From: CAJQQY01 sp964352225
Lineage (GTDB): Bacteria; Bacteroidota; Bacteroidia; Chitinophagales; Saprospiraceae
Assembly (NCBI GenBank): GCA_964352225.1
Contig: CAYGRM010000049.1
Location: forward strand, 1 to 24,916
Direction: 5' to 3'
Length of the DNA: 24,916 bases
Part shown: one piece after another, positions 16,742-24,230 of the stretch
How the letters are laid out: every line of letters starts with the position of its first letter
Numbering within the stretch: position 1 is the stretch's first letter
Made by a program: the position numbers and the translations under genes
The notes under the pieces: generated by a model
Told to the model about the DNA's origin: nothing
Database searches by the model: none
The model's input: only the letters and a program-made list of their open reading frames with translations

Positions 16742-17335
16742 CTATTTTTTTACTTGTAGATTCAGAATGTTACCCATTTGATAACAATTTCTACAGCGAG
16801 GTTCGTATCTATCTTTTTCTCCCAAAACAACAGTACTAGTTTCATCACTCAATCGATAAGAATGGGTAGCTAGATTTCCGCAATGTTGGCAGATAGCATG
16901 TACCTTGGTAATATATTCAGCGACTGCCAAAAGATTAGGCATCGGCCCAAAAGGTTTTCCTTTGTAATCCATATCCAACCCTGCGACGATCACTCTAATT
17001 CCCTTCAATGCTAATTTTTCACAAACCTCTGTCAGTTGCTGATCAAAAAATTGTGCTTCATCAATTCCTACCACAGTTATTCCTTCGGCCAAATCCAAAA
17101 TTTTGGAGGAGTGCTCCACAGGAGTTGCTAAGACAGAATTGGCATCATGTGAAACTACATTTTTTACATCATATCGAGTATCTGTTCCAGGCTTAAATAT
17201 TTCTACTTTTTGGCTAGCAATTTTTGCTCGTTTGAGTCGTCGAATCAATTCCTCTGTTTTCCCTGAAAACATGGAACCGCAGATGACTTCAATCCATCCA
17301 CTTCTTTGTCCTTTAAAATGAGGTTCTAAAAACAT
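16742..17335 (-). CDS. tdk: Thymidine kinase (type II)
   Basis: A 197-residue cytosolic enzyme that phosphorylates thymidine to dTMP with ATP in the pyrimidine salvage pathway. The P-loop GSMFSGKT spans residues 20-27, the Walker B/catalytic segment IDEAQFF has Glu93, and the structural zinc is held by Cys149, Cys152, Cys181 and Cys184 (CQHCG and CRNCY). VAGLDMDYKGKPFG and the lasso region before the second Cys pair are typical. Length is normal for the family. It is divergently arranged with the proline-rich protein gene at 17482. Confidence 0.97.
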   Translation of the reverse strand: MFLEPHFKGQRSGWIEVICGSMFSGKTEELIRRLKRAKIASQKVEIFKPGTDTRYDVKNVVSHDANSVLATPVEHSSKILDLAEGITVVGIDEAQFFDQQLTEVCEKLALKGIRVIVAGLDMDYKGKPFGPMPNLLAVAEYITKVHAICQHCGNLATHSYRLSDETSTVVLGEKDRYEPRCRNCYQMGNILNLQVKK

Positions 17336-17481
17336 ATTTTAAGTTAAAATTAAAATGACCATAAAAATTAAAACGGTTGAATTGGCGTTTTTGAAATTCA
17401 TTGTTATTTATATCATCAAATTCATTATTTTTACCAAAATTATTAAAATCGTGTTTTGCGAAATTAAAAAAGATATACCGT

Positions 17482-18222
17482 ATGAATGTTAAGCAAGCAA
17501 AAATTCTTTTAGAAAAAATTAATCGTTTATTTCAGAGTATGACAATGGACGAGCATGTTTCTGAAATTGAAAAAGAATTGATGCGGAATTATGTGAAATC
17601 GCTTTATGAAGAGTTTATGCCTGATGGAAGAGTAAATGCTGCACCCATTCAAAAAGCTGAACCGATCAAAGTCGTTCCACCAGTAAAAGAAGAGCCAAAA
17701 ATTGTGGAAGCTCCCGTTCGAGTTGAGCGTGTAGTTGAAACGCCACCGCCACCGCCACCAAAGGTCGAAGTGGCTCCTGAACCTGCGCCGAAGCCTAGGC
17801 CTGAGCCAGCACCTCGACCGATTGTAGTAGAAACACCAAAAGTAGAAAGGAACACACCTCCTGTAAAGTATACTCCTCCATCACCTTCTCCAAAACCTGC
17901 TAAAGCAAAAATTAGTGAGGAGCAAGAGGAACTTTTTGAATTTAAAGAAGCGACTGATTTGTCAGAAAGGTTGAGTCAAAGTCCGATTAAAGACTTGAAT
18001 AAAGCGATGGGAATCAATGAAAGAATCTTAACGACCAACGAACTATTTGATGGGAATGGAGATGCCATGAAAGATGCTTTATCGACCATCAATCGATTAA
18101 GTAACTTTGATGAAGCTAAAGATTACTTAGCCAATATTGCAGAGATTTACGATTGGACCTCAAAGAGTAAAAAGAAAAAGGCAAAGGTTTTTGTGAAACT
18201 GGTTCGCCGAAGATTTGTATAA
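17482..18222 (+). CDS. Proline-rich cytoplasmic protein with conserved C-terminal helical domain
   Basis: A 246-residue protein starting at the ATG at 17482; an upstream in-frame TTG at 17401 would add 27 residues with no conserved look. Residues 1-50 form a helical segment, 53-142 are a Pro/Glu/Lys/Val-rich linker with a run of six prolines, and about 155-246 form a helical domain (DLNKAMGINERILTTNELF ... LVRRRF). I have seen this C-terminal pattern, including the INExxLxxNELFxGN core and the VxRRF end, in uncharacterised Bacteroidota proteins; its function is not known. No signal peptide or membrane helix is present. Its stop codon is two bases from a large inverted-repeat element. Confidence 0.75.
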   Translation: MNVKQAKILLEKINRLFQSMTMDEHVSEIEKELMRNYVKSLYEEFMPDGRVNAAPIQKAEPIKVVPPVKEEPKIVEAPVRVERVVETPPPPPPKVEVAPEPAPKPRPEPAPRPIVVETPKVERNTPPVKYTPPSPSPKPAKAKISEEQEELFEFKEATDLSERLSQSPIKDLNKAMGINERILTTNELFDGNGDAMKDALSTINRLSNFDEAKDYLANIAEIYDWTSKSKKKKAKVFVKLVRRRFV

Positions 18223-18224
18223 AA

Positions 18225-18508
18225 TAGATCGCTGCGCTGTCAGAGGCGAGATCGTCACCTATGGTGACTGTCAGATCGCTATGCTGTCAGACTGACGATT
18301 ACTACCTTGATTTGCAGATTAGGCCACAAGTTACCTTTTAAGAAGTACTCATCTGAATTTCAGTTAAGCACTTTTTAAAGGGTAATTTTTCTGTTAAGAA
18401 ACTGAAATTTCTACCTTGTCATTAATACCAAACTTCGTCAGTCTGACAGCGCAGTAATCTGACAATCACCAAAGGTGACGATCTAACCTCTGACAGCTCA
18501 GCGATCTA
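18225..18508. repeat. 284-bp imperfect inverted-repeat element
   Basis: Two 73-base arms (18225-18297 and 18436-18508) pair without gaps at 64 of 73 positions. Both ends are TAGATCGCTG. Each arm is itself modular, with repeated AGATCG and CTGTCAGA units and an internal palindrome (GTCACCTATGGTGAC in the left arm). The 138-base centre has its own hairpin (TTACCTTTTAAGAAGTAC with GCACTTTTTAAAGGGTAA). There is no open frame inside. It fills the whole gap between the proline-rich gene and the rhomboid gene and fits a MITE- or REP-cluster-like element able to form a cruciform. Confidence 0.85.
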
Positions 18509-18520
18509 AAAATATATCTA

Positions 18521-19267
18521 TTGAATCCCGAAGAAGAAAAAAATCATTTTGTTGAAAGTTTGCAATTACCTGTGATTTTAATTTTAATCATGTTGGTAAT
18601 TCATATCATCAAAGAATTTACTAGTATCGATTTTATTTATTGGGGAATTTTTCCACGACAATTTTATGGTTTAAAAGGAATTCTGACAGCTCCATTGATC
18701 GATGGAAGTTGGTAGCATTTGTTTTCCAATGCAGTTCCATTTTTGAGTTTGTTGGGAGTGAGCATGTATTTTTATCGAATTGTTGCGGTGAGAGGTTTGG
18801 CGATGATTTGGATTTTGACCGGAGGCGCAGTTTGGTTATTAGGTAATTTTTTTGATAATGAAACGGGTAATTTTTCACATATCGGAGCGAGTGGAGTAGT
18901 TTATGGATTAGTGGCTTTTGTATTTTGGAATGGTGTTTTTGTCAAAAGTAGAGAGTCGATAGTTTTGGCTTTAGCGGTGTTGGTTTTGTACGGGGGAATG
19001 TTTGCGGGGATTCTGCCAGATCAACCAGGGATTTCTTGGGAGAGTCATTTGTTCGGTGGATTGATTGGAATTTTTACAGCTTATTTTTACAAAGATGATT
19101 TGTTGGATGAAGTGGAAAGGTTAAAACAGTTGGAAGCACCTCGCACTTGGGGGGAAGAGTTTGAAACTCAAAATGAAAATACTACTTATTTTCTACCTAG
19201 AGATATTTTTGAAAAAACAAAAGAGGAAAGGAGGCGAGAGGAAATGGAAGGAGAAGATTATTATTGA
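18521..19267 (+). pseudogene. Rhomboid-family intramembrane serine protease gene with in-frame TAG
   Basis: One reading frame of 249 codons, interrupted only by TAG at 18713-18715, encodes a rhomboid-type protease. The interruption falls in the conserved GSW-x-HLFSN motif (GSW, stop, HLFSN). The catalytic pair is intact: Ser124 in HIGASGVVYG and His176 in SWESHLFGG. Several membrane helices are followed by a charged tail ending REEMEGEDYY. The only start near the expected N-terminus is TTG at 18521, 13 bases after the inverted-repeat element, so the original start or promoter may also be lost. A single nonsense change, stop readthrough or a sequencing error could explain the TAG. The tail is duplicated twice downstream. 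Confidence 0.85.
19160..19267 (+). repeat. Rhomboid 3'-end repeat, copy 1 (in gene)
   Basis: The last 108 bases of the rhomboid frame are the reference copy of a unit found again at 19990-20098 and 23070-23145. The 26-base string beginning TTCTACCTAGAGATATTT (19190-19215) is identical in copy 2. Confidence 0.85.
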
Positions 19268-19316
19268 TTTTTCGCACAAACCTATTTAAAGCAATCGTTC
19301 TATCAAAAATACATTT

Positions 19317-19940
19317 ATGAAAAATACCTTTTATTTAATATTACTGATATTTGTTTTAGCTGGATGTGAAAAAGATGAATCGGACGATATGTCCAAGAAC
19401 GTTATTGAGTATCCAATTTCATTTACAATTAATGATATAGAATTTGGAGAATCTAAATTATTCGAAGTGAAAGATGCTTCTATTGAAGAAATTAATTTTG
19501 CAGGAATTTTCACCCAATTTGATCCTCAACTTCAACTTGATCTAACGGTGGATTTTATAGGTTTTCCATTTAATAAATTTGAATTACTTTCGGAATCAGA
19601 GATAAAACTTTTTATTAGTGATAATACCGTATCTCCAAGTGATACAATTTTTCCTTACACCAAGAATGGATCGTTGCTAAATATTATTATAGATGAGACG
19701 ACCAATGAATCATTTAATTTAGACTTTGATGAAGTGAATCTAAAATTAAAATATTGTCTCTTGAGTTATTTTCATAGTTTTCAGAATTCATTTACAGGTC
19801 AGGTCGATTACTCAGCATTAGGGATTGAGGAGTGTACCACAAAAGACTACGCTGAAAATGCAGACAATGTGCTAATCGATAATTCATTAATGGTAAATGA
19901 TACTATTGCTATTAACTTATCTGATTTGATTTTTGATTAA
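19317..19940 (+). CDS. Lipoprotein of unknown function
   Basis: A 207-residue protein with a clear lipobox (LAGC, Cys17) and an acidic start after the Cys, as expected for an envelope or surface lipoprotein. The mature part alternates short strands rich in Phe, Ile and Asp (SFTINDIEFG, LDLTVDFIGFPF) without recognised domains. It starts 49 bases after the rhomboid stop and ends 49 bases before the second copy of the rhomboid 3' end, so it is the only gene in the first repeat-bounded block. No function can be assigned. Confidence 0.7.
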   Translation: MKNTFYLILLIFVLAGCEKDESDDMSKNVIEYPISFTINDIEFGESKLFEVKDASIEEINFAGIFTQFDPQLQLDLTVDFIGFPFNKFELLSESEIKLFISDNTVSPSDTIFPYTKNGSLLNIIIDETTNESFNLDFDEVNLKLKYCLLSYFHSFQNSFTGQVDYSALGIEECTTKDYAENADNVLIDNSLMVNDTIAINLSDLIFD

Positions 19941-19989
19941 TTTGAATATTATCTTTTGACTGTTTTCACTAAGTCTGCGGAGCTTATAA

Positions 19990-20098
19990 TTTGAAGTGAA
20001 AAATGGAACTGAATCCCACTTTCTACCTAGAGATATTTTTGAAAAAAAAAAAAGAGGAGAGAAGGCGAGAGGAAATGGGAGGAGAAAATTATTATGAT
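19990..20098 (+). pseudogene. Rhomboid 3'-end remnant, copy 2
   Basis: Translation gives FEVKNGTESHFLPRDIFEK against FETQNENTTYFLPRDIFEK in the intact tail. One extra A in a poly-A run then shifts the frame, after which REEMGGENYY matches REEMEGEDYY. Nothing resembling the membrane part of a rhomboid precedes it, and an in-frame stop lies just upstream. It is a non-functional duplicate of the gene tail, 0.83 kb downstream of the original. Confidence 0.85.
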
Positions 20099-20130
20099 GA
20101 CAGGAGTTAAATGAAATCATAAACTTCTAA

Positions 20131-20159
20131 AAAAAAACCTCTTCAAAAAGAAGAGGTTT
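20131..20159 (-). terminator. Intrinsic terminator for the minus-strand gene at 20248
   Basis: A perfect stem AAACCTCTTC / GAAGAGGTTT with a five-base loop; on the minus strand it runs into nine T. Confidence 0.9.
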
Positions 20160-20247
20160 CCAAGGGGGTGTTGTTGTAAGCTTTACAAAAATAAAAGGCA
20201 CAAATAGTTTTAGAAATATAGCTAAGTTTTAGAATTCATAGCTTGTT

Positions 20248-20748
20248 TTAGTTATTTATAGCTAGGTATTTAATATTATTACTATCATCTAAAAATGCAA
20301 ATGCTCCTCTATTCTCAATATTTTTTGCATTATTTTCTAAAGGAGACAATCCTGTATTTTGGATAGATACATATCCATAATTAATGACACTTCCTACATT
20401 CAAGATTCCAAAATTATAAGTATCAGAACCATTGATGATCAATTTTCCATTTTTTGCAATGGTCAAGGTTGAATTTCCTTCCAATCTTAAATGAGGAATT
20501 TCTGCTACCTCGTTAGAAATTATTGGAAAAAAACCAGATTGGGTACTTACATCAGAAATAATTACCGATTCATCACTCCAGTCTGGTACTTTGTTTTCGC
20601 TCCAGTTTTTAGGGTTGCTCCATTCACTCTCGGCTCCGGGGGTACCGCCGATCCATGAGTTTTGAGCAATAATTGCATTAGCTACAAAACAAAGTAAAAT
20701 GGTAGTTATGGCAAGTAATATATTAGTTTTGATTTTTAGATTTTTCAT
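20248..20748 (-). CDS. Small secreted beta-structure protein
   Basis: A 166-residue exported protein with a signal peptide (cleavage likely after NAIIAQ, about residue 29). It then shows the N-terminal module WIGGTPGAESEWSNPKNWSENKVPD, a type seen at the start of many large Bacteroidota surface proteins, and beta-strand repeats (STLTIAKNGKLIING, GILNVGSVINYGYVSIQN) that suggest a short beta-solenoid. Unlike the large surface proteins it has no sorting domain and stops early, so it may be a reduced or standalone version. It lies downstream of and codirectional with the hybrid kinase gene but 391 bases away with its own terminator. Confidence 0.65.
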   Translation of the reverse strand: MKNLKIKTNILLAITTILLCFVANAIIAQNSWIGGTPGAESEWSNPKNWSENKVPDWSDESVIISDVSTQSGFFPIISNEVAEIPHLRLEGNSTLTIAKNGKLIINGSDTYNFGILNVGSVINYGYVSIQNTGLSPLENNAKNIENRGAFAFLDDSNNIKYLAINN

Positions 20749-21139
20749 ATTGGTTTTTTTACTAGTGATGTAATTTTGGGTTTTACATGCTTAGGAAGAA
20801 CTTGGTTTTTGAAGATTAAAATCGAAAACTGGGATTTGATTTTGGAAAATTAAAGTTGGTTAATTGGGGTTAAAAAATATTGTGATTTGATTTTATATAG
20901 GAAATATTTAAAAGTAATTCATGTGATAATATTTGCGGTGGTGTTGATACAAATATGCAGGCAAAGCCGAGTAACCCTCTAGTAAAAAAAAATAAAAGAC
21001 TAGTAAAATTGTAACATTAGATGATAAAAGGAAGGAGAAATGTAACTTAAATTCGATTAATTAGATCATAAGTTACTGGTAATCAGTAATTTATATAGGT
21101 AAAAAAAAGAAGCGAGCGTTTTTGGGGAAAATCTTAATA
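20749..21139. promoter_or_regulatory. 391-base AT-rich upstream region with palindrome
   Basis: No gene is seen. ATGTAA-N9-TTACAT (20768-20788) is a 6-bp inverted repeat 20 bases before the start of the secreted protein gene and might be an operator; the adjacent AraC-type hybrid regulator is an obvious but untested candidate. A repeated CTAGTAAAA occurs near 20980-21008. Confidence 0.35.
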
Positions 21140-22954
21140 TTATTCATTTTCATTTAAAAATTTAGAAGGAGATTTTCCAAATTGTTGATTAAATGCTTTT
21201 GAAAAATAGTTAGGATCATTAAATCCTACTTCATAAGCAATTTCCGAAATATTCATTTGAGTTTTAGTAAGCATGATAACCTTTGCTTTTTGTAAGCGAA
21301 TGGAACGAATAAACATAGTAGTAGAAGCACCTGATAGTGCTTTGATTTTTCGATGTACTTGCATTCTACTCAGATTTACTGCCTGACATAATTCTTGCAC
21401 GCCAAAACGAGGATCATCCAAATTTTTCTCAACGATTGCTCGTAATTTTTCAATAAAAGCATCTTCGATTTGTACCGCTTTTTCTTCAGTAGGAGGGGGA
21501 ACTTGGAAATCAACATATCGTGATTTTAATTGTTGGCGCAACTCTACCAGTTTTTGTAATCGGATCAATAATTCATTTTTATTAAAAGGCTTGGATAAAT
21601 AAGCATCAGCGCCTCTTTCCAAACCATGAAGCCGAGATTCAATTTCAGATTTTGCAGTTAATAAAACAATGGGGATGTGACTGGTGCGTTCATCATGTTT
21701 TAAAAAATTACAAACTTCAAATCCATCCATCTTAGGCATCATGACATCGCTAATGATAATATCTGGAATAATCTCAATGGCTTTTTCTACCCCCATTTTT
21801 CCATCGGTGCCCACCTCCAAGTGGTAGAACGGTTCTAAAATAGTTTTTAGATAAATTATAATATCTCTATTGTCTTCCACGATGAGTAAAGTAGGAAGAT
21901 TCTCTTCGTTACTATGATCGATGGCTTTTGCATCCTCTTCCTTAGTTTGTGGCCAAATAGTATATGGATTCACCTCTTTTTGCATAACGACAGAAGAAGT
22001 TTCTGGAATAACAAAAGGAGCAGTATTATGTATGGGAAGTTCAATATGAAATTGAGTTCCAATCCCGATTTCACTTTCTACCCGTATTTTTCCGTCAGAT
22101 AATTTTACTAATTCTCTAGTTAAGGAAAGACCGATACCTGTCCCAATTTGTTTTTGGAGTTGATCCGTAGTTGCTTGAAAAAAACGATCAAAGATATGAG
22201 GGATGGCTTCCTTGGGAATTCCAATTCCCGTATCGATTACTTTTAAGAGAACATGTTCATTTTTCTTTTCAAGGACTACTTTCACTTTTCCACCTTCATT
22301 GGTGTATTTGAGTGCGTTAGAAACAAGGTTGGAAATGATTTTAAAAAGATTGTTTTTATCAAAGTCCATGTTTACTTCTTTGGCATCAGCATGAAAACTT
22401 AAATTAATTTTCTGAGCGGTGGCGAAAGGTTGGAAAGAATGGACAATGGAGTCGATGTATTGACTGATATTTGCTTGGATCAAATCAAGCGACATATTAC
22501 TTGATTCTAATTTTGATAGATCTAAAATTTGATTAATCAAGTGTAATAAATTGTTCCCATTAGAAGCAACCAATCCTACATGAGTTCTTATTTGCTCAGG
22601 AGTTAATTCATCAGCTTTTTCCAAAATCAAATCGGAGAGTCCTAAGATCACGGTGAGAGGCGTGCGAAATTCATGAGTGATATTGGCATACAATCGAGTT
22701 TTAAACTCATTCATATCTTTGAGTCGTTCTGCTTCTTGGTGCTGTAGTTCTAATTGGGATTCAAGTAAGATTCTATTTTTAAAAAAGATAAAAGCGACGA
22801 AGATTAATCCCACGAAGATTAATGCAAATAAAGTATAACTAGAAAATATTCGCTCTGCTAAAGTGGAAGATTCCAATTGAGTATTTTGCGCATAGGTGGA
22901 GAAATGGCAACAGAGGATCAAAAGGAGAGGAAGGGGTGTTTTTTTGAGGGGCAT
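21140..22954 (-). CDS. Hybrid sensor histidine kinase/response regulator with AraC-type output
   Basis: A 604-residue one-piece two-component system. A signal-like N-terminus (1-22) and one membrane helix (about 38-58) leave only some 15 extracytoplasmic residues. Then come a HisKA domain with ITHEFRTPL (His94), a HATPase domain (about 190-310; NALKYT, DTGIGIP, GTGIGL), a receiver (about 350-465; IISDVMMPKMDGF, Asp403, and a late SKPF Lys) and an AraC-type helix-turn-helix (about 500-600, ending NDPNYFSKAFNQQFGKSPSKF). It should autophosphorylate and control transcription directly. The usual large periplasmic sensor of Bacteroidota hybrid systems is missing, so the signal is probably received through the membrane or a partner. 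Targets are unknown; the neighbouring secreted protein gene is a candidate. Confidence 0.93.
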   Translation of the reverse strand: MPLKKTPLPLLLILCCHFSTYAQNTQLESSTLAERIFSSYTLFALIFVGLIFVAFIFFKNRILLESQLELQHQEAERLKDMNEFKTRLYANITHEFRTPLTVILGLSDLILEKADELTPEQIRTHVGLVASNGNNLLHLINQILDLSKLESSNMSLDLIQANISQYIDSIVHSFQPFATAQKINLSFHADAKEVNMDFDKNNLFKIISNLVSNALKYTNEGGKVKVVLEKKNEHVLLKVIDTGIGIPKEAIPHIFDRFFQATTDQLQKQIGTGIGLSLTRELVKLSDGKIRVESEIGIGTQFHIELPIHNTAPFVIPETSSVVMQKEVNPYTIWPQTKEEDAKAIDHSNEENLPTLLIVEDNRDIIIYLKTILEPFYHLEVGTDGKMGVEKAIEIIPDIIISDVMMPKMDGFEVCNFLKHDERTSHIPIVLLTAKSEIESRLHGLERGADAYLSKPFNKNELLIRLQKLVELRQQLKSRYVDFQVPPPTEEKAVQIEDAFIEKLRAIVEKNLDDPRFGVQELCQAVNLSRMQVHRKIKALSGASTTMFIRSIRLQKAKVIMLTKTQMNISEIAYEVGFNDPNYFSKAFNQQFGKSPSKFLNENE

Positions 22955-23069
22955 GTTTTCTTACATTTGGCTAAATAAAAATCTTAAATGTTCTAGGATT
23001 GAATTTATTCAAATTGTAAGTACTAAGATATACAATTCCGAGGGGAAATTGAAATTCCTAAACAATGCC

Positions 23070-23145
23070 CTAATCAAGATATTATTTTGAAAAAACGAGA
23101 GCGAAAATAAGACGAGAGGAAATGGATAGGGAGGATTATTATTAA
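23070..23145 (+). pseudogene. Rhomboid 3'-end remnant, copy 3
   Basis: In the matching frame this gives EKTRAKIRREEMDREDYY-stop against EKTKEERRREEMEGEDYY-stop, equal in length, preceded by a weaker match to CCTAGAGATATT. The upstream sequence is unrelated to the rhomboid body. Its TAA (23143-23145) lies three bases from the stop of a minus-strand outer-membrane protein remnant, so the two tails face each other. Confidence 0.75.
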
Positions 23146-23148
23146 TTT

Positions 23149-23550
23149 TTATTTTAGCAGATAAGAAGCTCCAACGCTTAGTCCAAAGTGTTGAAGTTTC
23201 AATGAGAAACGACCATCTAAAGTTTCGTCATCACCAAAGAGAGAATAATCACCTATAAATATTTTACTTCCAGAATAGACATGAGATACTGAGCTTATTA
23301 AGTTAATTCTACGACTTAATTTTCTGAAATATCTAATATTTCATTCAGGAGCGAAAAATATTTTTCTTTGATAATAGGAGTCAACAGAGGATAAGAACAA
23401 TCGTTTTACTGTTTGTTGATAATCAGGTTTAGCACTAACTGAGGAAGTGAGAGAATTTGTGGGAAAATAATAACCGTTTAGCCCCAACCCTAAAGATAGA
23501 ATTTCATTTTCGTCAGCATATGTTAAATATTTATATTTGAAAATGTGAAG
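23149..23550 (-). pseudogene. C-terminal remnant of an outer-membrane beta-barrel protein
   Basis: A minus-strand frame of 134 codons reads as amphipathic beta-strands typical of a porin or transporter barrel: NEILSLGLGLNGYYFP, RRINLISSVSHVYSGSK, and a final LQHFGLSVGASYLLK. TGA at 23341-23343 interrupts it and a TAA closes the frame at 23551-23553, with no start codon. Only the C-terminal part remains. The family cannot be fixed from this fragment. It points to an ancestral convergent order, rhomboid then barrel protein, later disrupted. Confidence 0.7.
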
Positions 23551-23669
23551 TTAGCTTTTGTAAGGGGATTGTGGTGCAAGAATTACCTTTAGAATAATTA
23601 TTAAAAATAATTTCATATATTCAATTTTTAAATAACTTCAATGCAAGGGAAGCTCAATCTTCTGATAAA

Positions 23670-24197
23670 ATGAAAAAAAAAGTAATCATATATTTCCTTT
23701 CATCGCCTGTAGAGCAAGATATAGTAGCTTGTAAGACAGTTCACAAACATTTGAAACAATTCATTCGCAATACCAAACCATCTATTGAAATTTACAGCGA
23801 CTATTCGATTTCTCCCGGTGATGATATTAATGAACACAGAGAGATGCTCTATAAGGCTGATATGGTACTCGCTTTTGGTAGTAGTGACTTTATTGGTGAT
23901 GACGAAACTATAGAACGAACCGAAAAAGTTATTATTCGTTATAATAATAGAGAAACTGTTCTCGTAGCTATTTTGGTACGGAATTTCCTTTGGCAAGATC
24001 CATTTTTTGGGCAGTTACCAATCCTCCCTAGCAATAAACAACCACTTTATGATAAGCAATGGAGTGCTGATGATGCATTTACTTTTGTTGCACAAGAACT
24101 AAAAGATGCAATTACAAAATTTTATTCATTGGAACAGGTCAATGTAGATGTTAGGCCTATTGATGATGCATTTAATATGTCATCAGAAACTGAATAA
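23670..24197 (+). CDS. TIR-domain protein, putative immune effector
   Basis: A 175-residue cytosolic protein that is nearly all one TIR domain: a first strand KKVIIYFLSSP, then YSDYSISPGDDINEH (the box-2-like DxxIxPG region), LYKADMVLAFGSSDFIG (the ADxxLxxxSxxF strand and helix), VLVAILVRNFLWQDPFFGQLP and a final QWSADDAFTFVAQELKDAI. Candidate NADase glutamates are Glu79, Glu82 and Glu85, but none can be singled out by eye. Bacterial TIR proteins often act as NAD-consuming effectors in phage defence, usually with a partner that senses infection. The next gene begins 33 bases downstream and is probably cotranscribed. An alternative is a TIR used only as an adaptor. Confidence 0.75.
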   Translation: MKKKVIIYFLSSPVEQDIVACKTVHKHLKQFIRNTKPSIEIYSDYSISPGDDINEHREMLYKADMVLAFGSSDFIGDDETIERTEKVIIRYNNRETVLVAILVRNFLWQDPFFGQLPILPSNKQPLYDKQWSADDAFTFVAQELKDAITKFYSLEQVNVDVRPIDDAFNMSSETE

Positions 24198-24230
24198 TAA
24201 AAAGAACTGCAATCAAATATATCTTTCATT

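Larger units (their letters stand above)
19941..20247. other. Intergenic region with a rhomboid tail remnant and a terminator
   Basis: The first half is the rhomboid 3'-end copy 2; the second half holds the terminator of the minus-strand gene at 20248. Nothing else is seen. Confidence 0.6.

Noticed and set aside
17401..17481. Extended N-terminus from a TTG start for the proline-rich protein
   Set aside because: The ATG at 17482 is a normal start and the upstream residues look like translated AT-rich leader.
17649..17855. Gly/Thr/Ser-rich minus-strand frame
   Set aside because: It is the complement of the proline-rich linker of the gene at 17482.
18719..19267. Second half of the rhomboid frame as an independent gene with a TTG start
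   Set aside because: It would begin in the middle of a conserved motif and lack the first part of the rhomboid fold; it is the same frame after a nonsense codon.
22896..23090. 64-codon plus-strand frame overlapping the start of the hybrid kinase gene
   Set aside because: It overlaps the signal peptide region of a well supported gene and runs into the rhomboid remnant; probably chance, although its last 30 codons look mildly protein-like.
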